NCBI GenBank assembly: GCA_000818945.1
Contig: KN805392.1
Span: 409,520-473,519 of the forward strand
Length of the DNA stretch: 64,000 nt
Origin: Schizochytrium sp. CCTCC M209059
Taxonomy: Eukaryota > Sar > Bigyra > Thraustochytrida > Thraustochytriidae
Direction: 5' to 3'
Shown here piece by piece: positions 51,101 to 60,718 of the stretch. A program made the translations under genes and the position numbers. Positions within the stretch are counted from its first letter, which is position 1, and every line of letters begins with the position of its first letter. The notes under the pieces were generated by a model. The model was not told the origin of the DNA. It did not search any database and saw only the letters and a list, made by a program, of their open reading frames with translations.

Positions 51101-51610
51101 TCTTTGAGCAGCAGCAATAAACAAGACGACGAAGGCGATGACTTTGACGATGCCGAGGAATGTGATTATGAGGACGATGATGACTTTGAGGTTGAAGCTG
51201 CGGCCACCCAGAAGCCAAGCTCCGCTGCGGCCACCCAGAAACCGAACTCCTCGACAGTTGCAGCAATGAAAAGCGATGACGCACCGAGAAAGACCAAAAA
51301 AGCGTCAAAGAAGAAGAACAAGAACAAGAAAAATAGAAAAAGGAATGCAAAGGCGGGAAACGCCTCCAGTAAAAAGCGCAGCTCGAAGCGAAGTGCGTCT
51401 GCAGGCAGAGCGGGAGATTCTGACAGCGACCTCACAAGCCTCGATAGCGATGAGGAGGTGGCCGAAATTGCTGCTCTGCGCAAGGAATTGGCGCAACGGC
51501 GAGCTCAAAAAAAGCAGCAGGCCAAGGAAAAGCCATCGCACAAGTCCTCCTCCAACAGCAACAGCAGCGGCAGCAGCAGCAGCATTTTGACCACCGCGCC
51601 AGCTCTATAA
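48110..51610 (+). CDS. Large IQ-motif protein, otherwise unknown
   Basis: 1166 aa from the ATG at 48110, uninterrupted. Residues 1-890 contain no family I recognise, but several stretches read like beta-rich modules, with an acidic linker around 390-410. Residues of about 905-965 carry consecutive IQ-like motifs (AAQRIQSWQRK, SVQLLQSWYRFRRTYR, AAIRVQAIVRARAARQ), the usual calmodulin or myosin light chain binding repeat. Then an acidic block (about 1005-1030), two copies of AAATQKP(S/N)S, a Lys-rich block (about 1059-1100), a predicted coiled coil, and a Ser tail. Suggests a cytoskeletal or ciliary/centrosomal protein; inference only. Confidence 0.75.
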   Translation: MPAQLHVQVRGLVVPNASARQVSTRHDPQRYEALWEEIKEALQEEVTRALANSPLVVEIIREKRPEKVILGSFEIDLVVCGVRYSIYSKVRRGRFPSARCVLKRVRSLLGLDIRQHASLAPDISLAPARTPTLDLKRPSSHTSGGDGDNNNVRPLQRMHLIVTDAYSGRPIGMLDDLRGTQGASLACTDAAGYQLSIFAADPADSSDRHRGPLADLSSTNSSPICYVEVEQGSTLVFSVRHAGWELVSPVSQVYVDTNGPAALCLVAMRIERVQVRLQSISGCALGAGIRVRIEADRRGLRFRGHADSKIVSEPSVSSTLVTDASGTVAFDEYWGTVVDVHALDDDDWIFSSASAASEESHCQLFVGRQDNKAGAQPEAHDEDEEPWVYDSCDEDERDESLTNAVDDALEAWSNYKAGEALDLVIDSARPRQKWATLVSDTVVRAGVCLCKNTQSNGGFIVRVHEASASVKGWCTCRCEAEQSLGLRQTLGYQALARGAPVLVKMHGQWMPARLVKRSPKGILHCRLMDQGPLMSLQTEAGQDGQELSQHDSPRQNSEVAVSVASVRPDHVMLRTDVWRAVSRSLLTFSMLGYSCARKQVTRVHVLGLAAHPDLVKGVRVARFAGKVVGTLTAFSIDEQWIEFQHGLQHDIPHACSLVIGRGDGTAHADAHEDHWMRPQCAPLQVSVSVFMNGMALQTFGRAHDGRHGDWTCYVVVAQHVRVLAAKLIKKPPALSAQVSGVVADFRDDAVENMAKQSALVQAQLAAGFGASLESKLIVQGDAHGSVVAVSESLWLANPSRRTFRHDAAGMLVESELWADLPAPRGVCHTFLALSPRLVAVREPWTAQVSIQHSQTERTMLEMDCKLRIDPQNADPLVCVLPRPACQSPTAVRAREEALFHELECIAAQRIQSWQRKTSACRQLALGRSSVQLLQSWYRFRRTYRERQRAAIRVQAIVRARAARQCRAELEKHVRFKLPAQEILISPVAIARGQPAGFSLSSSNKQDDEGDDFDDAEECDYEDDDDFEVEAAATQKPSSAAATQKPNSSTVAAMKSDDAPRKTKKASKKKNKNKKNRKRNAKAGNASSKKRSSKRSASAGRAGDSDSDLTSLDSDEEVAEIAALRKELAQRRAQKKQQAKEKPSHKSSSNSNSSGSSSSILTTAPAL

Positions 51611-51688
51611 ATGTAAAAACTATAACAGCACATTCTGTGTCTTTATCGCCCCAAGCCGCAAAATTGCCAAACCTATGTATGCCCTTAG

Positions 51689-51719
<31 letters not shown>

Positions 51720-52618
51720 NNNNNNNNNNNNNNNNNNNNNNNNNNNNNNNNNNNNNNNNNNNNNNNNNNNNNNNNNNNNNNNNNNNNNNNNNNNNNNNNN
51801 NNNNNNNNNNNNNNNNNNNNNNNNNNNNNNNNNNNNNNNNNNNNNNNNNNNNNNNNNNNNNNNNNNNNNNNNNNNNNNNNNNNNNNNNNNNNNNNNNNNN
51901 NNNNNNNNNNNNNNNNNNNNNNNNNNNNNNNNNNNNNNNNNNNNNNNNNNNNNNNNNNNNNNNNNNNNNNNNNNNNNNNNNNNNNNNNNNNNNNNNNNNN
52001 NNNNNNNNNNNNNNNNNNNNNNNNNNNNNNNNNNNNNNNNNNNNNNNNNNNNNNNNNNNNNNNNNNNNNNNNNNNNNNNNNNNNNNNNNNNNNNNNNNNN
52101 NNNNNNNNNNNNNNNNNNNNNNNNNNNNNNNNNNNNNNNNNNNNNNNNNNNNNNNNNNNNNNNNNNNNNNNNNNNNNNNNNNNNNNNNNNNNNNNNNNNN
52201 NNNNNNNNNNNNNNNNNNNNNNNNNNNNNNNNNNNNNNNNNNNNNNNNNNNNNNNNNNNNNNNNNNNNNNNNNNNNNNNNNNNNNNNNNNNNNNNNNNNN
52301 NNNNNNNNNNNNNNNNCCCCCCCCCCTTGCGCCATGCGTTCCCCGAGAGAGAGTGAGAGAGATTGTTGTTACTCCAAGAAAGCGGAGTCGACACCCTTGC
52401 AGTGCAAGGGCTTAGTGCTTGTGTTACGGGGACCAACCAAACCAAAAAACTTTGCAGCGTGGAAACGAGTCGCTGCCAGGAGCAGAGACCTCTGGCGCAG
52501 CAGAACTGCTCTGATCGTGCTCGGGTGCGGTAGCAAGGGCGCGGCGAGGCCCCGCGCGTCTCGCTTTCGCAGCAGCGTTGCGGCGGCGAGCGGGCCATCA
52601 AGGCGTATCGACATCGAC
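51611..52618. other. Assembly gap of 597 N flanked by poly-C
   Basis: N at 51720-52316, preceded by about 29 C (51691-51719) and followed by about 10 C. The C runs probably stopped the sequencing; real gap size is unknown. 52327-52618 is presumably the 5' region of the following gene. ORFs across the N run are meaningless. Confidence 0.95.
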
Positions 52619-53500
52619 ATGGCTGGTCCCAGACCGGCCATGGCTACGAACAAGAGGCCACGTGAACGGCGGCGCGACGACAAGCGCGGGCGCGACGACA
52701 AGCGCGGGCGCGACGACAAGCGCGGGTGCGACGACAAGCGCGGGCGTGACGAGGGCTCAAAGGACAAGGATGGCGAGCGCGAGGCCAAGAGATCGCGTGC
52801 GCTAAACAGATATGACGAGCGCGGCACTGCCGAGGAGGAAGCCCGACGCAAGGCCAGTGAACGCAAGGCGCGCCAGGACCGCCCACCATCGCGCAATATT
52901 GCCAAGTACGGCCGCCACAAACCGGAAAAGTCCGAGAGCGACCATGAACGCGAACGTGTCATTGCGCGAAAGAATCATCGCGTCAAGTTTTTTGAGCGTC
53001 AAAAGGTCGAACGCACCTTGAAAAAGGTTCTCCGAAAGCTGGAGGACAGTCCTGAGGACCAGGCGCTTCTCGACGAAAAAAAGAAACTCCTCACCGACCT
53101 TCGATACACGCGCTTCTTTCCGCACGACACAGAGTACATTTCGCTTTTTAATGACAATCTTTCGCAGGAACAGCAGGATCTGCGCGCAAAGTGCCGGCAG
53201 CGGGCCTGCGCGGTAGCTCGCCGGACGCCACGTGGCACCGACGCCGAGCTTACCTCATTTTACAAGCCCAAGAAAAACAATGCTCAGCAGAAGCCGTCTG
53301 AGGTGAAAAACAAGAGTATAAATGGGACGAATGCAACAGCCGATGCAGATGAAGACGATGTATGCCAAAACAAGGTCGAAGCCGAAGAAGACACGAACGC
53401 GACAGATACTTTGCTCGGCGACTCTGCCACCTCCAAGGCAGATCGCAGCGCCCACGCGGACCCCAGTAACGATGTCGAGCAAGACGACTTCTTCCTCTGA
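52619..53500 (+). CDS. EFG1-like rRNA processing protein
   Basis: 293 aa from the ATG at 52619; a second Met at residue 8 is also possible. The frame is open further upstream without protein-like content. The core at about 115-185 matches the EFG1 family (Pfam Efg1): RKNHRVKFFERQKVERTLKK, then DLRYTRFFPHDTEYISLF, the two hallmark blocks. Yeast Efg1 is nucleolar and needed for 18S rRNA maturation. The N-terminus has about four copies of an 18-base repeat encoding DDKRGR, a basic nuclear-type tail. The C-terminus is acidic and disordered. No other function fits as well. Confidence 0.8.
   Translation: MAGPRPAMATNKRPRERRRDDKRGRDDKRGRDDKRGCDDKRGRDEGSKDKDGEREAKRSRALNRYDERGTAEEEARRKASERKARQDRPPSRNIAKYGRHKPEKSESDHERERVIARKNHRVKFFERQKVERTLKKVLRKLEDSPEDQALLDEKKKLLTDLRYTRFFPHDTEYISLFNDNLSQEQQDLRAKCRQRACAVARRTPRGTDAELTSFYKPKKNNAQQKPSEVKNKSINGTNATADADEDDVCQNKVEAEEDTNATDTLLGDSATSKADRSAHADPSNDVEQDDFFL
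52674..52752 (+). repeat. 18-bp tandem repeat in the EFG1-like gene
   Basis: About four copies of CGCGACGACAAGCGCGGG, encoding RDDKRG, with single-base changes in the last copies. Confidence 0.85.
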
Positions 53501-56500
53501 TCCAAACTTTAGCAAGAAGATCAACGTCACCGTGCTCTGCCAACCGATCAAGTTCTTTGTCCAGCACGTCATTGTCTTTGTTGCGGCCGCTCCAGTCTCT
53601 GTGAATAAATCTTACGTGGCGGGATCTTGGCTTGTTGTTAGCTTCGTTTTGACCCCGCTAGACCCCAGTCAAACGATTATTGAAGAAGAAGAAGAAGAAA
53701 ATATACAACAAATTCTAGCTGTACTGCATATTCGTGACGTATCGCACCAGATCTCATCGGATCTCTCCTCTGTACTCCTTCATCTCTCTCGCCCAAAAGA
53801 CGTGCAACTACAAGGTTTTCCTCGACTACACACATAATCATTCTCATGAGAAAGGCCTTGCGATCGTCGAGAAAGCTGCATGGTCATTCTGGGCATGCCT
53901 GACGAATGACATGCGTTGAGCTGCAGTTATTGGAAGATAATTGCATGGCAAAAGATTTGCGTCGAGTTGCTGCAATCGTAACTTTTATACCCTGCGGGGC
54001 TGAAGACCCCGCGATCTGAAGTGCGTTTTCAGTCTGAGCTACAGTGAACTAGTGAATGATTAGTTATATTCAGTATCTTTCTCCGCAATTGAGGTCGCCA
54101 TATGGCCAATAAAACATGAACCGGAGAGCTGCTCGCATGGAAAGCATTCTTGTAGTAGAGGCGCACTCTGTAAGCCCATGCCACGAGCCGGTAGTTTGAT
54201 AACAGTAGGTCCTCTGCAAACGTAGTCTCTGGGAGCATGGGTCTAGGTCCAGGGTCTACCTTGAAAACGCTTGTTACCGGAACATTTTCTTTGCCCACGT
54301 CGGCGCTTCACAGCTTGCAAACTTTTATTGGAGCATGCGCTTAGGTCCAGGACCCATCTCGAAAAAGCATGTTACTGGCCACGGAGCATTCCTTCGCGCA
54401 ACACCACATGCATGGCAATGGTGAGTGTTTGGAACAAGGGTGCATGAAAGGAGCTTGTTTACGCAATCTGCAAAGCGTTACATCGGATGGCGGCTGGATC
54501 CAGTTGCGGCGCCCCTCAGGCGATCCACTAGCTAGGAAGATTCGACTCAAAAATGTCCTCGATGGATAGCGGTCCTTTCGAGTCATTTCCGCTTGTTCAG
54601 CAAGAACAGCTTTTGTCCATTGGAGCCGTGTCATTGTCGTCTTGCGAGTTGACCGACTTGTCCATTGGAGGCGAGTTAACGGACTTGTTCATTGGAGCCG
54701 TCTCATTGTCGTCTTGCGAGTTGCCCGGCCCCTCTCTGCCTTCCAACTGTGACACAACAAGACTCAGTTGAACCCGAGAATGGCAACGCTTACTGCTCGA
54801 ATCTCTGGCCCCACAGTTTGCACACGGCCTCGATGGACAGCGGTCCTTTCGAGTACAATTCCGCCGGTTTGCCCCGCACCAGCACGAACAGCTTTGTACA
54901 CGGGCATCCTTTTCGATACGTATGCGATCCGTTTCATTTCCTACAAGGTCGACTTGGGCATCGATCGCGCCTGCACGATTTCTCACTCTTGTTGCACTAG
55001 CAAGCCATCTCGTTGACCCGCGTTGAAGGACTGCATGCGCACTTGGACGGTCCATGTTGGCTCGTGCCCCGGGCTCGGCTCGACCGGTCCCGTGAGAAAT
55101 GAAAATGAAAAGGGAAAAATGAAAATGAAAAGCCCTGATGGCTCCGAATGGCGAATAGGCGAAATGCGCAGTTGAACAGTCCATTTTGGTTCGTGCCCTC
55201 GGCTTGGCTCGGCTAGTCCTGGTCTAGACGAAAGGCCCTGATGGCAGATAGGCGACGCGACCGTGCAAAAGACGCCGCAATTGCCCCAAATTTGTCCAAA
55301 TTTGTCCAAATCTTTACGACCAATACGGGCACAAACCAGGAGCGCCCCTCCGACATAAAGATCGTGCAAAAACGCACTTCAGACGTGAGCGTTACAGTTG
55401 ATCACGTCCAGGCCGTCGTTGGCACTAGCGCTCTACCTTTCTAGCGGTCTGCTCAATGTATATATAAAGTCCCAGCTCGGCTCGTTACCTTGAGTCGGTT
55501 CGGACTCAGGGCTGTACTCAGACCGTCGGCTAGACTCAGGCTCTCGGCTCAGGCCCTCGGCTTATGCCCTCGGCTTAGGCCCTCGGCTTATGCCCTCAGC
55601 TTAGGCCCTCGGCTTATGCCCTCGGCTTAGGCCCTCGGCTCGACCAGGCCTCCGGCAGCTGGGCCAGGCCTCTGGCTGCTCGGCCAGGCCTCCGGCTGCT
55701 TGGCCAGGCCTCCGGCTGCTCCGCCAGGCCTCAGGCTGCTCGGCCAGGCCTCCAGCTCGGGCCAGCCCAGCCCGCTCCCTTTCCCCAAACGGAACTCGTT
55801 ACTTGTGCAGCGGTCATTTGATGTAGCGACGTAACAGTGCATGGCAAACGCCCAATCACTTGCAATATTTTTCTTTTCAGCCCATAGGCACAGCTCGGAT
55901 TGCGCCTCGGCATAAGGTTCGTGTTCGTACTTCAAGAATCATTTAGCTTCAGGAAGTTCCTCATTCCTCCGAATTAACCCCCCGTGCAGACTGTGGCACT
56001 TTCCAAGACCGGTAATGCTTGCTTAAGACCTTCTAGCAAAGCTATAGGGTTCGCTTGCAACTCGAAAACCATCAGTCGAGCGTGACTGACAATTCTGTAG
56101 TCATGCATGCTCTGAGTATCTTCAAAAATATATGGAATCAAATGAATTGCCAGTATATGCCTAGGTACGCGAGGAATGTCTGGGGACTTTCGATTCCGCT
56201 GAGAGAAATTTGTCTGGTAGTGGGGATTGATGTGTTTCTCCCCACCTTAAATGTCGTCTCGAGGATGAAGTGAAGAGCTTGATGATCACAACTCTTTGGC
56301 CGTGCTAGTTCGTGTTCTGATCGATGTTAGACTTACCTTTATGTCGCACGAACTAGTGGCTGCTGAGATTGGATGGTCGTTGGCACAGCAAGTCTACAAT
56401 AGACTTTCCATGGGTGCCAAGTTGACTTCGCCACTTTCGTGGTGCTGCTGTCTGCTTACGTCGTTCCCATTTCCCAAAAGTATCAATTGCTTTTGGAAGC

Positions 56501-57005
56501 GAAATTGACCTCACAAAGCTCAAACGGCTCTCGATGAACTCAGATACCATTTTTAACTATGAGCATGCACTTTTGTAAATTTAATCGCCTGAGATTGAAA
56601 CTAACCTGGTTACTAGGGCCCACTTGCCCTCGATCAATTAGATGCACTTACGATCCGTTTTTTAAGCGTCAGTCGAGCGTGATCGACGTCACTTTGACTT
56701 CCCTTTGATCATGCATCCTAGAAGTCGATCGCTTAGAAATGAACTGCTGTTCTTCCACGAGGGTCCAACGACTATAGCCTTGATGGACGCACTAACATTA
56801 GATTTATTTGCCATTCGGAATGTTTATGAGTCGCTAACAGCCCCGCGCGCTTCATCTTCTTCAAATGACTACCAGAATCATCTCGTCCAAAAATCAAAAC
56901 ATTGTACGACAGTGTACGACAGAGCATCGCTTGAGGCAGCCTCTGGAGCACATCAAAATCAAAATTCAAGTCGCCTTTAGAATTGCAAAAAGCTAAAAAG
57001 ACACG
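53501..57005. other. Long spacer with several minisatellites, no gene recognised
   Basis: Open frames are all below about 200 codons and without domains. A diverged pair of about 55 bp lies at 54232-54287 and 54331-54386. Repeats of GTCCATTGGAGCCGTSTCATT occur at about 54614 and 54688, and GATGGACAGCGGTCCTTTC at about 54558 and 54832. A TATATATAAAG TATA-like box lies at about 55459. 56000-57000 is AT-rich and otherwise featureless. Confidence 0.5.
55548..55762 (+). repeat. Two adjacent minisatellites (13/26 bp and about 18 bp)
   Basis: GCCCTCGGCTTA(G/T) alternates about seven times (26-bp dimer). From about 55645, GGCCAGGCCTCCGGCTGCT-like units follow about five or six times. No coding content. 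Confidence 0.85.
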
Positions 57006-59225
57006 ATGAAGCTCGTACTTGCCGTCGTCGCTTGCCTCGCGGCCTCCAGTGCACAAGCACTCAAGACCCAGAAGGTTGCGGAGCGCAGCCCCAACATGGA
57101 TAACTATCCAGGATGCGTCATCCCTGGCCATCCATCTTGGCCGGCAAGCGCAGTTGAGACGGCCTATGTTGACACCGCTGCCCAGTGCCATCGAACGTGC
57201 ATGAAACAATGGAAGAAATCTATCCATCGCGGGATCAATGTTTGGGACGAGGGCTCTTACAAGGCTACCTTTCGGCACGAAGGATGCTACGTCTACTATG
57301 CCTCATACCAAGACGAAGGGGAAACGTGCTACAAAAGTCAGACTGGAGATCGTCACATGTTCGAGAATGACATGATCGTCTACTGGTCAGCCTCTCCGTG
57401 TTATCGAGGCACGCTTCATAACGGTCCTGGGAACCCAGAAATCTCTCGCATTGAAGGCCAGAGTGACCGCGGCGACGTCATCTTCGTAGGCAGCAAGAGC
57501 AGCGCATCCCCCGATAAAGCCACCGTACAGATTCGCGAGAGTCCCTACATTTGCAAGTGGGCTTACGAAAATCAGGACTATCAGATGGCGACGCGTGGAT
57601 ATGAACCCTGCCTTTCTTGGAAACACGATTCCGAGACGAGAAAGTGCAGCTTGTTCGACCGAGCGCCCTTGGAAAGCGGCAGAATTATAACCCCTGGTTC
57701 AGGTCTCTCTCATCTTTTGACGGCAGGCAAAATGTATTGCAATAGTGACTTTAACCTCGAGGATGCAGCAGAAAATGCTGCCTCAATCTACAACCTTCCA
57801 GGATGTATGAGAAAGAATTACGAATGGGGAGGCACCGACGTCGCTGTCGTCACTGGTGTGACAAATCCGCATGATTGCCGTCGTCTCTGTCAGCAAAAGG
57901 AGAAATGCGTCGTTTTTATCTTTGAAACGAGAAGCACCTTCTGCTGGCTTAGATACGCCGAGGCTATCACGAAAGAATTTTACCACCCCACAGGTGGGTG
58001 GTTCGTGGGAAGCAAGGACTGCCCGACATGTCTTCCTGGTTACTACATATCAAACTCGAACTCTGACGAGGACAGCTGCCAGCCATGCGGAGCAGGTTAC
58101 TATTGCGTTGATGGAGAAAGAAAGTCTTGCTCTAAGCACAAATACTGCGTCGATGGAAAAGAGCGAGATTGCCCTGCAGGGTACTACTGCGTCGATGGAG
58201 GAAAAAGGTCTTGCTCTGAGCACAAATACTGCGTCAATGGAGAAGAGCGAGATTGCCCTGCAGGATACTATTGCGTCGATGGAGGAAAAAGGTCTTGCTC
58301 TGAGAACAAATACTGCGTCAATGGAGAAGAGCGAGATTGCCCTGCAGGGTACTACTGCGTCGATGGAGGAAAAAGGTCTTGCTCTGAGCACAAATACTGC
58401 GTCAATGGAGAAGAGCGAGATTGCCCTGCAGGATACTATTGCGTCGATGGAGGAACAAGGTCTTGCTCTGAGAACAAATACTGCGTCGATGGAGAAGAGC
58501 GAGATTGCCCTGCAGGATACTACTGCGTCGATGGAGGAACAAGGTCTTGCTCTGAGCACAAATACTGCGTCAATGGAGAAGAGCGAGATTGCCCTGCAGG
58601 ATACTATTGCGTCGATGGAGGAACAAGGTCTTGCTCTGAGAACAAATACTGCGTCGATGGAGAAGAGCGAGATTGCCCTGCAGGGTACTACTGCGTCGAT
58701 GGAGGAACAAGGTCTTGCTCTGAGCACAAATACTGCGTCAATGGAGAAGAGCGAGATTGCCCTGCAGGATACTCCTGCGTCGATGGAGGAACAAGGTCTT
58801 GCTCTGAGAACAAATACCACTGTGTTGGAGAAGAGCGAGATTGCCCTGCAGGGTACTATTGCGTTGATGGAGAAAAAAGGTCTTGCTCTGACAACAAATA
58901 CTGCGTCGATGGAGAAGAGCGAGATTGCCCTGCAGGGTACTACTGCGTCGATGGAGAAAAAAAGTCTTGCTCTGAGAACAAATACTGCGTCGATGGAGAA
59001 GAGCAAAATTGCCCTGCAGGATACTACTGCGACGGTGGTAGGAAGTATTATTGTTCTGCCGGTGATCTCTGTGTTAACGGAGCCATCTCGGCTTGCCCTG
59101 CAGGATACTACTGCATTCACGGCGAGGCATTTATTGCCATGGGGACTGCAACAATCATCTCTCGGCTTCAGCGCAATCATCTTCGTACGTTGTCCCTCTC
59201 GCTGCAGGAGGTGCTTCTGCATTGA
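57006..59225 (+). CDS. Secreted Cys-rich repeat protein with PAN-like domain (extracellular part)
   Basis: The ATG at 57006 begins a clear signal peptide (MKLVLAVVACLAASSAQA). The N-terminal 260 residues hold paired-Cys extracellular modules. A PAN/Apple-like module lies at about 285-340 (DCRRLCQQKEKCVVF...FCWLRY). Then twelve 28-residue units of the type CPAGYYCVDG..RSCSE.KYCV.GEERD (nucleotides 58086-59093), like GCC2/GCC3 or ephrin-receptor-like Cys repeats. The frame then runs into unrelated residues and stops at 59225, while a TM segment and cytoplasmic tail follow in another frame to 59590. So the real protein is probably a type I membrane receptor or adhesin with an apparent 1-base shift near 59110-59140. 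Confidence 0.85.
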   Translation: MKLVLAVVACLAASSAQALKTQKVAERSPNMDNYPGCVIPGHPSWPASAVETAYVDTAAQCHRTCMKQWKKSIHRGINVWDEGSYKATFRHEGCYVYYASYQDEGETCYKSQTGDRHMFENDMIVYWSASPCYRGTLHNGPGNPEISRIEGQSDRGDVIFVGSKSSASPDKATVQIRESPYICKWAYENQDYQMATRGYEPCLSWKHDSETRKCSLFDRAPLESGRIITPGSGLSHLLTAGKMYCNSDFNLEDAAENAASIYNLPGCMRKNYEWGGTDVAVVTGVTNPHDCRRLCQQKEKCVVFIFETRSTFCWLRYAEAITKEFYHPTGGWFVGSKDCPTCLPGYYISNSNSDEDSCQPCGAGYYCVDGERKSCSKHKYCVDGKERDCPAGYYCVDGGKRSCSEHKYCVNGEERDCPAGYYCVDGGKRSCSENKYCVNGEERDCPAGYYCVDGGKRSCSEHKYCVNGEERDCPAGYYCVDGGTRSCSENKYCVDGEERDCPAGYYCVDGGTRSCSEHKYCVNGEERDCPAGYYCVDGGTRSCSENKYCVDGEERDCPAGYYCVDGGTRSCSEHKYCVNGEERDCPAGYSCVDGGTRSCSENKYHCVGEERDCPAGYYCVDGEKRSCSDNKYCVDGEERDCPAGYYCVDGEKKSCSENKYCVDGEEQNCPAGYYCDGGRKYYCSAGDLCVNGAISACPAGYYCIHGEAFIAMGTATIISRLQRNHLRTLSLSLQEVLLH
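58086..59093 (+). repeat. 84-bp tandem array, twelve copies, partly in 168-bp dimers
   Basis: Exactly 1008 bases from the Cys codon of the first unit to that after the last. Middle units alternate SEHKYCVN and SENKYCVD, a 168-bp higher-order unit. All three plus frames are not open, but one other plus frame and one minus frame stay open across the array and are artefacts. Confidence 0.95.
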
Positions 59226-59590
59226 TTCTCTCTGCTGTAGCTGGAGTGTGCTGTTGGAGGCGACGTGCATCGCAGAAATCGCTTGTGCAGAAGGCACAGA
59301 AAGTGAACAATGTTCCAATTGCCTCAATGATCGATTGTCAAGATCATGGCTCCCAACCCGGCTCTCCTGTCGCTACTAATAATCAATCGGCTTTCTATCA
59401 AGCAGGCCCTTCCATGAACAATGCAATCCCCACCTCCCCTATAGTAACTTACGCGTCAGATGTAGATGCCCGCCAACCGACGGTCACGATTCCCCAGTCG
59501 TCATTCACAGCCAGCCCTACTTCGGCCAGGAGCCACCAAGAGACTGCTTCACCCTCAACGTGTAGCCCAAAGACTGTTACACTGCTCTAG
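59105..59590 (+). CDS. TM and cytoplasmic tail of the repeat protein (shifted frame)
   Basis: The plus frame after the repeats encodes a Ser-rich stalk, a TM helix (VVPLAAGGASALILSAVAGVCCW), a basic stop-transfer RRR, and a Ser/Thr/Pro-rich tail of about 110 residues ending VTLL at 59590. It has no start of its own and is best read as the end of the upstream gene after a frameshift. Whether the shift is real, an assembly indel or a short intron cannot be told. Confidence 0.65.
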   Translation: MLLHSRRGIYCHGDCNNHLSASAQSSSYVVPLAAGGASALILSAVAGVCCWRRRASQKSLVQKAQKVNNVPIASMIDCQDHGSQPGSPVATNNQSAFYQAGPSMNNAIPTSPIVTYASDVDARQPTVTIPQSSFTASPTSARSHQETASPSTCSPKTVTLL

Positions 59591-60718
59591 TTTTGAGTAA
59601 AGAAGCAATAACACAAAAAGAAAGTTTCGACTCCTAAAATTGTCGATCAGTTTATCCAGCAAATCGGGCCTCGCAGATTACAACACTTCCTGGAACATTT
59701 GAAGAGTCATCGTCTCAACCTGGTATTGGTCAAACAAAAGAACGCGCTTTACTTTTGACAAGCCTTTTGCGACTGGTGGACAATAAAGCCAAGAAAAGAT
59801 GCCTTTAAACCTCCGAGCCTCGAGCTAGTTCCAGCTAAAGTAGGATTCGCCATTCTTTTTGTGATGATCTAAATGGTATGAAATTCCCGAACCAGAATGC
59901 ACGCCGAGTAGCACGGAGAGACATTTGCGAACCAGTGAATGAACCGGCTTCCATGATTGCCACGAGGCACAATTTCCTTTACGTTTGTCAAAACATTACC
60001 TTCCGTTCCTTCCTCTCGGACACGTCAAAAGGAGCTTGAGGAAGTTGGCAAAAAGTTTCATGCTTTTATTGTAAAGATGGTGAGTAGGAGCGGAGCAAGG
60101 TATCAGTATGGCGCAAAGATGGGGACGAGGTTGCAAGAAATACCAAGGCGTGTCGAAAATGAAAGTGGTCCCAGAGACGTGTATGATTCATTCGAAAGTG
60201 ATAGCTAGGACAAGCGTGATGCGAAGACGTACAGAACGAAGCGAACCAAAAGAGGCAGCCTGACAACAAGAGCAGAGTGAAGTGATTTGTAGGCCTGATT
60301 TCATTTTTGAATCAAGCGTGTCGACGTTTCCATTCTCTCACGCTCCTCTCGAGAAGAGTCTCCCGGACCACCCATCTGCGTGCTCGCACATCATCCGCCC
60401 TCGTCTTGCCGCCCTTATTATATATACATACACGTTTGCTCCGTCCACTTCTATGTGCTGTTTTCAAGGACTACGAACCAGTACTATATGTAGTGGAAAT
60501 AAAACTGATATCGATCTTGTATTATCGACACGAAGCGCAAGCACACGCTCGCTCGCACGTGCAAACCCGAACTCGAGGTGGACTTCGCGTGCGGCGCGCG
60601 CCACGCGGCGCTGGGTCGGCGCTGGCAACCACCGTGAGCGCGAAGAGATTGGGGTGCGGTCATACGTACAGGCAGACTCCGCCCCCGCCTCCCCGCCTCC
60701 CTGCCTCCCCGCCGCACC
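59591..60718. other. Spacer, AT-rich, TATA-like box before the DHHC gene
   Basis: An 83-codon open frame at 59957-60208 starts at a non-ATG codon and shows no motif. TATATATACATACA lies at about 60419, some 300 bases before the next ATG. The last 150 bases are GC-rich. Confidence 0.45.

Noticed and set aside
51432..52601. ORFs spanning the N run
   Set aside because: They translate unknown bases and poly-C.
58086..59093. Regular repeats resembling a CRISPR array
   Set aside because: No spacers of unique sequence; units are contiguous and coding, in a eukaryotic context.
57871..59379. 502-codon plus-frame and 425-codon minus-frame ORFs with Met/Ala/Leu repeats
   Set aside because: Alternative frames of the 84-bp array; the Cys-rich frame has the signal peptide and family pattern. 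Only the end of the other plus frame (TM and tail) is kept.
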